This document shows, in pieces, positions 54,012 through 61,077 of a stretch of 64,000 nt of DNA (positions within the stretch are counted from its first letter, which is position 1; the number at the start of each line of letters is the position of its first letter). Location: NCBI GenBank assembly GCA_963931525.1, contig OZ007023.1, forward strand, positions 682,001 through 746,000, read 5' to 3'. The position numbers and the translations under genes were made by a program. The notes beneath the pieces are model-generated. The model did not search any database. It was not told where the DNA came from and worked only from the letters and a program-made list of their open reading frames with translations. The DNA is from Fimenecus sp900545625 (GTDB taxonomy: Bacteria; Bacillota; Clostridia; Oscillospirales; Acutalibacteraceae).

Positions 54012-54728
54012 TCAGTTCGGTTCCTTGATTTTTTTGCCGCAGAACAGGATGCTCGCGCGCGCTAAGCATTCCATGGAATCCACGATGTCGGGCTGCGTGA
54101 GCGCAAAATCCTTGCGGATGATCGACAACTCCGTGCAGCCGAGCACCACCGCGTCGCAGCCTGCTTTTTTAAGCGCATCGACAATGCGCAAAAATTCGCA
54201 GATATCCGCTTTTTCGCCCGCCTTGACCTGATCGTAGATAATGTGCATCAGCGAAGCCTGATCCTCTTTGGTCGGCAGGCGGTAGTCGAGATTGTGCTTT
54301 TGGATAACGCTTTGGTACGCGCCCGAGACGACCGTGCCCTCGGTCGCAAGGATGCCGATGCACCGTAAATTCGGCACGGTCTTTTCGGCATAGGAGACGG
54401 TCTCCTCCAAAATGTTGAGAATGGGGATACCCACACTTTCCTGCATGGCGTCGTAAAAGTAGTGCGCCGTGTTGCAGGGGATGACGATACAGCTGCACCC
54501 GTCCGCCTGCAAGCGCTTGGCATCCGCGATCATCACGGGCAGGGGGTCGGGCTTGGAGTTGTCCAAAATATACGCCGTGCGGTCGGGGATGGACGCATGG
54601 TTCAAAATGACCATGGGAATGTGCTCCTGATCGGTCTTCGCCTCGGTCATCTTGATGACGAGATCGGCAAAATAGACAGTCGCCAAAGGGCCTACGCCGC
54701 CGAGCACGCCCAAAACTTTTTCCTGCAT
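54012..54728 (-). CDS. Aspartate racemase (Asp/Glu racemase family)
   Basis: 238 residues. The two catalytic cysteines are C85 in I-P-C-N-T-A-H-Y-F and C198 in L-G-C-T-E-L-S, and the N-terminal motif is G-G-V-G-P-L-A-T. It interconverts L- and D-aspartate without cofactor. Lying 18 bases downstream of the D-aspartate ligase-like gene, it would supply D-Asp to that enzyme, as Rac of Enterococcus faecium and RacD of Lactococcus do. GGAGAAGGG precedes the start. Confidence 0.92.
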   Translation of the reverse strand: MQEKVLGVLGGVGPLATVYFADLVIKMTEAKTDQEHIPMVILNHASIPDRTAYILDNSKPDPLPVMIADAKRLQADGCSCIVIPCNTAHYFYDAMQESVGIPILNILEETVSYAEKTVPNLRCIGILATEGTVVSGAYQSVIQKHNLDYRLPTKEDQASLMHIIYDQVKAGEKADICEFLRIVDALKKAGCDAVVLGCTELSIIRKDFALTQPDIVDSMECLARASILFCGKKIKEPN

Positions 54729-54746
54729 GGAAAACCCTTCTCCGTC

Positions 54747-55982
54747 TTAAAAGTACTTCTTGAATTTACGGTATTGATTGAAGAACGCCGCCGTTGCGTA
54801 AAAGCGGTGCTTGAGATTTTTGTCCGCCTTGTAAAACAGCGGCGACGAAACCTTTTTCGCCTTATAAAGCGCCTTTGCCTGCGCCTTTAATTCCGGGTCG
54901 GAGACATACTTCATGATCACACCCTTGGGCACGACCGTGTAAAGGCAGATGTTGTCCGCCACGGTGTATTCGGGCAGACTGTCGTAGATATAGTCATCCA
55001 CGATCCACTTAACGGCGTTGAAGCCGCTGCCCGTCACATAGAAGTTGCTGCGTCCCAAGCGCACATTGATCTCAAAGAATTTGTACTTCCCGTCGCGGCG
55101 GTCGTATTTGATGTCGAAATTTGCAAAGCCGACATAGCCGATGTGCTCTAAGAACTTGGTCGCCGCCGCTACGATGTCGGGGTTGACCTCGTTGATGATC
55201 GCAACGGGGTTGCCGATGGCGGTCGGCGTGTGATCTTCGAGGAGTGTGCGCCCGAGCGCTGCAAAGCGCACCTTGGAATTGCGGTCGCAGTAGCAGGTCA
55301 AAACACGCATATAGGTGTCGTCGCCGGGGATCTTGTCCTGAATGAGGAATTTGTAGTCATAGCTCGACTGCTCTAAATTGCCGAGCATCTCGCGCAAAGA
55401 CGCTTCATCGTCAAAGCTGAACACCTTGCGCTTACCGGGGAATTTGGCGTAGTGGTATTTCGCGCTGTTCGCAGGCTTGGCGATAACGGGGTAGTCAAAG
55501 TCGAATTGCAGGTCGTTTTCCTTGCCGCATTCGTACACATAGGTCTTGGGGTAGTCAAGCCCCAGTTCCTCAAAGATCTCGTAGAACTTGTCCTTCAAAA
55601 CGATCTCGTTGAGCAGGTCCTCGTTGATGTAGGGAACGATGTAGAAAGGCTCCAAAACCGCCTTGCTCTCGATGAGCGCGCGGACGTACCAGTCCCCGCA
55701 GCCGAGCACGATGAGCTTCTTTTTCCCCTCAAATTCCCTGCCTACCTCTAAAAGGTGCTCGATGAGCACCTCCTTGTTTTCAAGACCGGGGAACACACGG
55801 TTCTCGATGATGTCGGAATTGGCGATGTAGCCGCCCCTTGCCATGCTCAAAACCAGCGATTTCACACCGTATTCCTCATGAAAGCTGCGCGCGAGCGAGT
55901 AAGCGGTAATGTCCGCGCCCAAAATGACGGGTAAAAATTCACGTTCGGCAAACTGCATATCCAAAAAGCCCTTCTTTTCCAT
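54747..55982 (-). CDS. D-aspartate ligase-like ATP-grasp enzyme
   Basis: 411 residues. An ATP-grasp carboxylate-amine ligase with N-terminal 'FLPVILGADITAYSLARSF', 'PVIAKPANSAKYH', 'IQDKIPGDDTYMRV' and 'FFEINVRLGRSNF'. The pattern is close to what I recall of Asl of Enterococcus faecium, which adds D-Asp to the Lys side chain of the peptidoglycan stem. The adjacent racemase supports this. A perfect promoter lies just upstream. ATG 55982 has no clear ribosome binding site; ATG 55958, 10 bases after AAGAAGG, would shorten the protein by 8 residues and fits the family start better. Confidence 0.8.
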   Translation of the reverse strand: MEKKGFLDMQFAEREFLPVILGADITAYSLARSFHEEYGVKSLVLSMARGGYIANSDIIENRVFPGLENKEVLIEHLLEVGREFEGKKKLIVLGCGDWYVRALIESKAVLEPFYIVPYINEDLLNEIVLKDKFYEIFEELGLDYPKTYVYECGKENDLQFDFDYPVIAKPANSAKYHYAKFPGKRKVFSFDDEASLREMLGNLEQSSYDYKFLIQDKIPGDDTYMRVLTCYCDRNSKVRFAALGRTLLEDHTPTAIGNPVAIINEVNPDIVAAATKFLEHIGYVGFANFDIKYDRRDGKYKFFEINVRLGRSNFYVTGSGFNAVKWIVDDYIYDSLPEYTVADNICLYTVVPKGVIMKYVSDPELKAQAKALYKAKKVSSPLFYKADKNLKHRFYATAAFFNQYRKFKKYF

Positions 55983-56007
55983 TTTATGACATTCGTATTA
56001 TCTGTTT

Positions 56008-56036
56008 ATTATAAGGTATTCCCCATCTGATGTCAA
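56008..56036 (-). promoter_or_regulatory. Promoter of the D-Asp cross-bridge operon
   Basis: On the minus strand, TTGACA (56036-56031), a 17-bp spacer and TATAAT (56013-56008), both perfect. It lies 26 bases before the first possible start codon of the ligase and can drive the ligase-racemase-asnB-cyclase series. Confidence 0.92.
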
Positions 56037-56072
56037 ATGTATTCAAGGATTTTCCCGACAGCTTAAGAAGCA

Positions 56073-56098
56073 ACGGGATGCCCGCAGGAGCATCCCGT
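56073..56098 (-). terminator. Hairpin ending the patatin transcript
   Basis: An ACGGGATGC / GCATCCCGT stem with an 8-base loop, 9 bases after the patatin stop codon and just ahead of the next promoter. The T-run is weak. Confidence 0.65.
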
Positions 56099-56106
56099 CA
56101 AAACCA

Positions 56107-56955
56107 TTATTTCCCTACAAGCTTTAAAATATTCGCCATGACATGCTTGGCGTCGCGCAGCCCTTCGTAATAGCAGTGCTCGAGTTTTTCGGTGTCGGTG
56201 CTGAACTTGTCCACGGAAAGCGGGTATTCGGGCGCGATGACGACCGCTTTGCCCGCCTCCTCCAGCTCACGGCACAGCCGCAGGGATTCGTTGTAGCGCA
56301 GGTGCCGTGTGTCGAGCGTCGTGATCATGTTCGGATACTCGCGCAGCACGCGCGTATACACATGCCGCAGGGCTTCAGGCTTTTTAACATAATCGCGCGG
56401 CCTCGTGCGCACGATCAGAAGGCGGTCGCAGCCGTCTTTCAGCGCGCGTTCGACGGGGATGGAATCCGCCGCGCCGCCGTCAAAATATTTGCGTCCCTCA
56501 AATTCCACGGGCGGCGTGAACATCGGCAGCGCCGCCGAGGCCTTCAGCGGGGTGAAATCCGTGCCCACGAGCTTGTCCTTGCCGAAATATACCGGCTCGC
56601 CCGTTTCGGCATCGGTCACCACGGCATAGAATTCCGTTTTATCGCGGAAAAACGCATCATAGTCAAAGGGGTCGAGTTCCTGCGGGATGGTGTCGTAGAT
56701 GAAATCCAGCCCGAACACGGACTTTTTATGCAGGATCGGGTCGATGCCGATATACCGCTTATCTTTGACATACTGCGTGTTGACGCGAAGCCCTCTGCCG
56801 CGCTGCCCCGACAGGTACGAGACTGCGTTGCCCGCGCCCGCCGAAACACCGATGCAGTAATCGAAATGCACATCGTTGTCCAAAAGCGCGTCCAATACCC
56901 CGACGGTGTAGATGCCTCGCATCCCGCCGCCCTCCAGCACAAGCCCGGTTTTCAT
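56107..56955 (-). CDS. Patatin-like phospholipase
   Basis: 282 residues. The oxyanion-hole motif E-G-G-G-M-R-G (8-14), the nucleophile S39 in G-V-S-A-G and the dyad aspartate D159 in D-G-G are all present, so an active lipid acyl hydrolase (RssA/YjjU-like) is expected. No signal peptide; it probably acts on the inner membrane face. It follows the Maf gene by 19 bases on the same strand. The substrate is unknown. Confidence 0.93.
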   Translation of the reverse strand: MKTGLVLEGGGMRGIYTVGVLDALLDNDVHFDYCIGVSAGAGNAVSYLSGQRGRGLRVNTQYVKDKRYIGIDPILHKKSVFGLDFIYDTIPQELDPFDYDAFFRDKTEFYAVVTDAETGEPVYFGKDKLVGTDFTPLKASAALPMFTPPVEFEGRKYFDGGAADSIPVERALKDGCDRLLIVRTRPRDYVKKPEALRHVYTRVLREYPNMITTLDTRHLRYNESLRLCRELEEAGKAVVIAPEYPLSVDKFSTDTEKLEHCYYEGLRDAKHVMANILKLVGK

Positions 56956-56974
56956 ATGCCTTCAACTTCCTTTC

Positions 56975-57529
56975 TCAGAACCCAAACGCCTCAAGCTCCC
57001 GCGCCGTGCGCGCAAGCGGCAGCCCAACGATGTTCAGATAATCCCCGGCCACGCGGCGCACCAGCAGCGCTCCACGCCCCTGGATGGCGTATCCGCCCGC
57101 TTTGTCCAACGGCTCGCGTGTGCGCACATAGGTTTCGATCTGCGCAGACGAGAGTGGATAAAAGGTGACGGCGCTGCGTTCGTAAAACAGCGTCTCGCGT
57201 GAGCCGTCCGTGATGTAAACGCCCGTGTAAACATGGTGTGTGCGCCCCGAAAGCAGGCGCAGCATCCGTGTGGCATCCGCGTCGTTTTCGGGCTTGCCTA
57301 AGATCTGCCCGGCGCAGACGACCACCGTGTCGGCGGCAAGCACCACCTCGCCGGGGCCGCAGTCCACCGCCTGCCCTTTACGCTTTGCCAAACGGCGCAC
57401 CGCCGCAGCGGGAGAAAGCGCTGCAGATATGTTTTCATCCGCTTGAGAAACACGTGTCACGAACGAATACCCGCCCTGCCGCAGGATGTCCGCGCGGCGC
57501 GGCGAAGCGGAAGCGAGCACTAAAATCAT
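56975..57529 (-). CDS. maf: Maf-family nucleoside triphosphate pyrophosphatase
   Basis: 184 residues. The signature A-S-A-S-P-R-R at the N-terminus, 'VVLAADTVVV' in the centre and 'DKAGGYAIQGRGALLV' near the end define Maf. It hydrolyses dTTP/UTP and modified nucleotides to monophosphates, and Maf proteins are linked to septum control. It overlaps the NUDIX gene by 4 bases (ATGA). Confidence 0.95.
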   Translation of the reverse strand: MILVLASASPRRADILRQGGYSFVTRVSQADENISAALSPAAAVRRLAKRKGQAVDCGPGEVVLAADTVVVCAGQILGKPENDADATRMLRLLSGRTHHVYTGVYITDGSRETLFYERSAVTFYPLSSAQIETYVRTREPLDKAGGYAIQGRGALLVRRVAGDYLNIVGLPLARTARELEAFGF

Positions 57530-58071
57530 ACCAAGCCCTCCCGTACCAGCTGATAGGTTTTTAAGATGCCGACCTGCGTTTTCGCATCGGCAATTTTATT
57601 TTCCATGACCATTTGGAACGCCTCGGCAAGCGGGATGCGGCGCAGCTCTAAAAATTCGTCATCATCGGGGTGCTGCGCCGAAAAGGTGAGGTCTGTTGCC
57701 AGATACAGGTGGATGATCTCACCGCAGTAGCCGGGCGTGGGATACAGCTTCCCGAGGGAGCGATAGTCCTTTGCGGCAGCGCCCGTTTCCTCCTGCAGCT
57801 CCCGCTTGCCTGCTTCCAACGGATCCTCGCCGTATTCGAGCTTGCCGGCGGGCAGCTCGAGAACGACCTCGCTGTAAGGGTAGCGGAACTGTTCAACAAA
57901 CAAAAGTTCCTCTTGTTCGGTCAGCGCGGCAATGCATACGCCGCCCGGATGTTCGACGACCTCACGCTTTGCGGTCCTGCCGTCGGGAAGCATAGCGTCG
58001 TCCACGCGCATATTGATAATGCGTCCTTTGTAAATATAGGATTTGCCGAGCGTTTTTTCCGTAAGATCCAT
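57526..58071 (-). CDS. NUDIX hydrolase, ADP-ribose pyrophosphatase type
   Basis: 181 residues. The NUDIX box is complete: G-K-L-E-Y-G-E-D-P-L-E-A-G-K-R-E-L-Q-E-E (then T-G), with 'EVVEHPGGVCIAAL' before it, the arrangement of NudF-type ADP-ribose pyrophosphatases. It cleaves ADP-ribose to AMP and ribose 5-phosphate. AAGGAGG lies ahead of the start. First gene of the NUDIX-maf-patatin operon, divergent from the M14-like gene. Confidence 0.92.
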   Translation of the reverse strand: MDLTEKTLGKSYIYKGRIINMRVDDAMLPDGRTAKREVVEHPGGVCIAALTEQEELLFVEQFRYPYSEVVLELPAGKLEYGEDPLEAGKRELQEETGAAAKDYRSLGKLYPTPGYCGEIIHLYLATDLTFSAQHPDDDEFLELRRIPLAEAFQMVMENKIADAKTQVGILKTYQLVREGLV

Positions 58072-58150
58072 ACTAATTGCGGCCTCCTTTGCATATATGT
58101 GAAATGTGGGACTTGCCCCACAAGTTATCGCCGGAAAGTTGGAGTTTTGT

Positions 58151-59050
58151 ATGTCGGTCGAGTACGAACCTTTTACTTACCCATATGCCAAGCGGCTTTG
58201 CGCGCAGCTGCTGAATAAGTATCCGTTTGCCGCCGTTTCGGTGCTCGGCAGGACGGTCTCGAAGCGCGCGATCTTTGCGCTGTCTGCGGGCGATGCGTCC
58301 GGAGAATCGGTTTTGTTCGTATCGGGGCTTTCCGGCGCGGACGGTGTGCAGAGCCTGCTTTTATACCGCTTCTTTGAACGGATCTGCCGCGCAACGGCGC
58401 ACGACGGTACGCTTTGCGGTGTTAAGCTGCGAAAGTCCCTGCGCGGCAGGCGCGTGGTGATCGTGCCGTGCTTGAACCCGGACGCGCCGGAGATCCGCCG
58501 GGCGGGTCCCTTGGGTGCGGGGACTTACGCGGGTATGGTGAGCCACGCAGGCACGGAGGATTATGCCCATTGGTGCGCCAACGCGCGCGGGGTACATATC
58601 GAGCACAATTTCGCGTTCTGCCATACGCCGTACCCGTTTCAGAAAGCCGGCGCCAAAACAGACGGGGAAACGGTGTATGCGGGCCCCGCCCCCGAAAGCG
58701 AAGCGGAAACACAGGCGCTCGCACGCCTTTGCCGCAGCACACCGTTCCGGCACAGCATTTTGCTGCACGGCACGGGCGGGCGCATTTTCGGGAGCACGCC
58801 CGTCTCGCCCGCGACAAGCGACGATGTGCCGTTAATGGCGCGCATCCTTGCTGCGGCAGGGGAATATACCCTGTCTGCAAAAACGCCGCCGCTTTCCTGC
58901 GGGAGTTTTCCCGAATGGTTTTCCGCCGACTGCGGCGCACCTGCGTTTGAGTTGTCCGCCGTGCGCGCCGCCGAGCCGGAAACACAGGCGGAGTTTGACG
59001 CGCTCTGGCAGGAAACGCAGGAGGTCCTGCTGCTGTCGGCGATGCTGTAA
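58151..59050 (+). CDS. M14 carboxypeptidase-like protein with altered zinc site
   Basis: 299 residues with the layout of clostridial M14 peptidases: 'CLNPDAPEIRR', 'HIEHNFAF' and a late 'APAFELSAV' carrying the catalytic-type Glu. The first zinc motif, usually G-G-x-H-G-x-E, here reads S-G-L-S-G-A-D-G, so the His is Ser and the Glu is Asp; the third ligand His is kept in L-L-H-G. The enzyme may be inactive or use another metal. The start at ATG 58151 follows GGAG. It converges on the ubiquitin gene with only 4 bases between the stop codons and no visible terminator. Confidence 0.75.
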   Translation: MSVEYEPFTYPYAKRLCAQLLNKYPFAAVSVLGRTVSKRAIFALSAGDASGESVLFVSGLSGADGVQSLLLYRFFERICRATAHDGTLCGVKLRKSLRGRRVVIVPCLNPDAPEIRRAGPLGAGTYAGMVSHAGTEDYAHWCANARGVHIEHNFAFCHTPYPFQKAGAKTDGETVYAGPAPESEAETQALARLCRSTPFRHSILLHGTGGRIFGSTPVSPATSDDVPLMARILAAAGEYTLSAKTPPLSCGSFPEWFSADCGAPAFELSAVRAAEPETQAEFDALWQETQEVLLLSAML

Positions 59051-59054
59051 AACG

Positions 59055-59771
59055 CTATGCAGCCTCGACAGTGTAAATCAATGTGGTGTGATATGTCCCG
59101 ACGGGTACGGCGTCCCATGCTGCCTGTGCGACCGAAAAGGTGACGGCGGCGGAAGCCTGCGCGCCGTCTGTTACGGCGGGGAAGCTTTGGCTGGCGTTTG
59201 TCAGCGCGGAATACGCGATCCCCGCGTAGCCCGCTGCCTGGGCTTCTGCATTTGTGAACAGCCGCTCGCCCTCAGGCGCGACCGATACGGTCAGCTGCTG
59301 CCCGATCGCGAGTGCCGTCTCTACCGCATAGCTCGCATCAATGGGATCGGTCGTGCCCCACGCCACCGAGAAATCGGCAGGGATGGTCACGGTATAGGCA
59401 ATATCTGTTTCATCAAAGGTCGTGACCACCTGTGCGTCCGCCGTGGCGGGGCTGCCGTCCTCGAACGTTATGGTATAGCTTTGTTTGGGGATTACCATAT
59501 GCAGGGTGCTGCCTTTTTGAATGTTGTAATCCTGTAAGGTATGACCGTCCTCTAAGTGCTTCCCTGCAAAAATCAGCGTCTGGTTTTCTGCGGGGATGCC
59601 CTCTTTTTCTTCAATCATTGCCTTGACGTCATCAATTGTGTCCGTCGGCTCGACCTCCAGCATGATATGCTTGCCGGTCAGCGTTTTCACAAGGATCTGC
59701 ATGGCAAAGGCGGGCACGCACAGCGCATAGAGCAGTACGGCGGTCAATAGTAAACTCAGCAGCTTTTTCAT
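59055..59771 (-). CDS. Secreted ubiquitin-domain protein
   Basis: 238 residues. A signal peptide (1-23) ends C-V-P-A-F-A. Residues 24-94 are a ubiquitin domain beginning M-Q-I-L-V-K-T-L-T-G-K and matching human ubiquitin at 52 of its first 70 positions (aligned by eye from memory). K6, K11, K27, K33, K48, K63 and the L8/I44/H68/V70 patch are kept; K29 is Met. The C-terminal R-L-R-G-G is replaced by P-K-Q-S-Y, so ordinary conjugation is not expected. A beta-rich tail (~95-238) ends 'GTYHTTLIYTVEAA'. Cleavage after A-F-A would expose ubiquitin Met1 exactly. AAGGAGG (59777-59783) overlaps the murD2 stop, giving coupling; an upstream in-frame ATG at 59915 lies inside murD2. Confidence 0.93.
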   Translation of the reverse strand: MKKLLSLLLTAVLLYALCVPAFAMQILVKTLTGKHIMLEVEPTDTIDDVKAMIEEKEGIPAENQTLIFAGKHLEDGHTLQDYNIQKGSTLHMVIPKQSYTITFEDGSPATADAQVVTTFDETDIAYTVTIPADFSVAWGTTDPIDASYAVETALAIGQQLTVSVAPEGERLFTNAEAQAAGYAGIAYSALTNASQSFPAVTDGAQASAAVTFSVAQAAWDAVPVGTYHTTLIYTVEAA

Positions 59772-59781
59772 AGCGTCCTCC

Positions 59782-61077
59782 TTATTTGTCCGCGTATTGT
59801 TTGACGAGCGATTTGAAATGTCGTCCCTTTTCCTCAAAGTTTTTATAAACATTATAGCTTGATGCCGCAGGAGAGAGCAGACAGCTTTTTCCCGCCGCGG
59901 TATATCGATATGCAAGCCGCACCGCCTCGTCGAGATCGGCGGCGGTGACAGCGTTCTTTTCGGGATTCAGCGCTTGCACGGCGCGCACAATGGAAAAGCC
60001 CGTTTCGGGTGTGCCAATGATGTTTTGGATACCGCTTTCAGCGAGCGCTTTGTCAAATCCCGCATAGGAGATGCCGCGGTCCATGCCGCCGACAATGAGC
60101 GTGTCCACGTTGCCGATCGCCTCGACCGCACACAGCACGGCGTGCGGGATGGTGGCGATGCAGTCGTTGTAAAAGGTAATCCCCCGGAACGTACCGACCT
60201 TTTCCATGCGATGCTCAATGCCCGCAAAGCTTTGAACGGCGCGTTCGACCTGTTCATCCGTCACGCCGAACCGCTTTGCGGCGGCGCGGGCAAACAGCAC
60301 ATCCTGGCGGTTGTGCCGCCCTGCAAGGTGTTCGTTTGTGATGGCAAAAGGCAAGGCGTCGTCCGCGCGAATCCCCAGCTTTTCGGCAGGCGTGCCGGCA
60401 ATGCCCTCGAATGCGTCCAAGCCTTGCTCCGCGTTATAAATGAGCAGGTCGCCCGCTTCCTGGTAGAGCGCGATGTGCGACTTTGCCCGCGCATAGCCCG
60501 CAAATCCGCCGCGATAATGCTCCAAATGCTCCTCATACAGATTCGTAATCACGGCGACCTCGGGGGAGGCGTGCGTGAATTCCAACTGGTGCGACGACAT
60601 TTCGATGACGGCGATGCTGTCTTTTGTAACTTCCTCAAGTGCCTCGAACACGGGCACGCCGATGTTGCCGATCAGGCGGCTGTCCTTTCCCGCCGCTTGC
60701 AAACACAGGTGTATGAGCGTCGAGGTCGTGGTCTTGCCCTTCGAGCCGGTGATGCCGATTTTGCGGCAGGGCGCGAAGCGCAGGAACAGGTCAACCTGGC
60801 AGGTGATTTCGGCATGCCCCGTATCCCGCACGTCCTTAAACGAAATGCCGGGGCTTTTGAGAACCACGTCGAAGTCCGGGATGTGGGAAAGATAGTCCGC
60901 GCCGCTGAAAACCGTGACGTGCGCGTCGTCTGCGGAAACCGGATTTTTGTCCGCGACGGCGATCGCCTTTTCGGGAAAAAAGCGGCGGATATAGCGGTAG
61001 GACGACTGCCCCTCGCGCCCGAAGCCGACGAGCAGAACGGTTTTGTTTTGCAGGTATTCAGCAATCGGCGGCAACAA
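59782..61077 (-). CDS. murD2: MurD2-type UDP-MurNAc-L-Ala L-glutamate ligase
   Basis: 431 residues. A Mur ligase with the P-loop G-I-T-G-S-K-G-K-T-T-T (108-118), 'NLYEEHLEHY' where MurD usually has N-x-x-x-D-H-x-D, and C-terminal 'LLSPAASSYNVYKNFEEKG'. Located directly after a MurL-like gene, it most likely adds L-Glu (MurD2) rather than D-Glu to UDP-MurNAc-L-Ala. The start is TTG 61077, 9 bases after AAAGGAG and 20 bases inside murL, so the two are coupled. If MurL is wrongly identified, ordinary MurD is the alternative. Confidence 0.8.
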   Translation of the reverse strand: MLPPIAEYLQNKTVLLVGFGREGQSSYRYIRRFFPEKAIAVADKNPVSADDAHVTVFSGADYLSHIPDFDVVLKSPGISFKDVRDTGHAEITCQVDLFLRFAPCRKIGITGSKGKTTTSTLIHLCLQAAGKDSRLIGNIGVPVFEALEEVTKDSIAVIEMSSHQLEFTHASPEVAVITNLYEEHLEHYRGGFAGYARAKSHIALYQEAGDLLIYNAEQGLDAFEGIAGTPAEKLGIRADDALPFAITNEHLAGRHNRQDVLFARAAAKRFGVTDEQVERAVQSFAGIEHRMEKVGTFRGITFYNDCIATIPHAVLCAVEAIGNVDTLIVGGMDRGISYAGFDKALAESGIQNIIGTPETGFSIVRAVQALNPEKNAVTAADLDEAVRLAYRYTAAGKSCLLSPAASSYNVYKNFEEKGRHFKSLVKQYADK

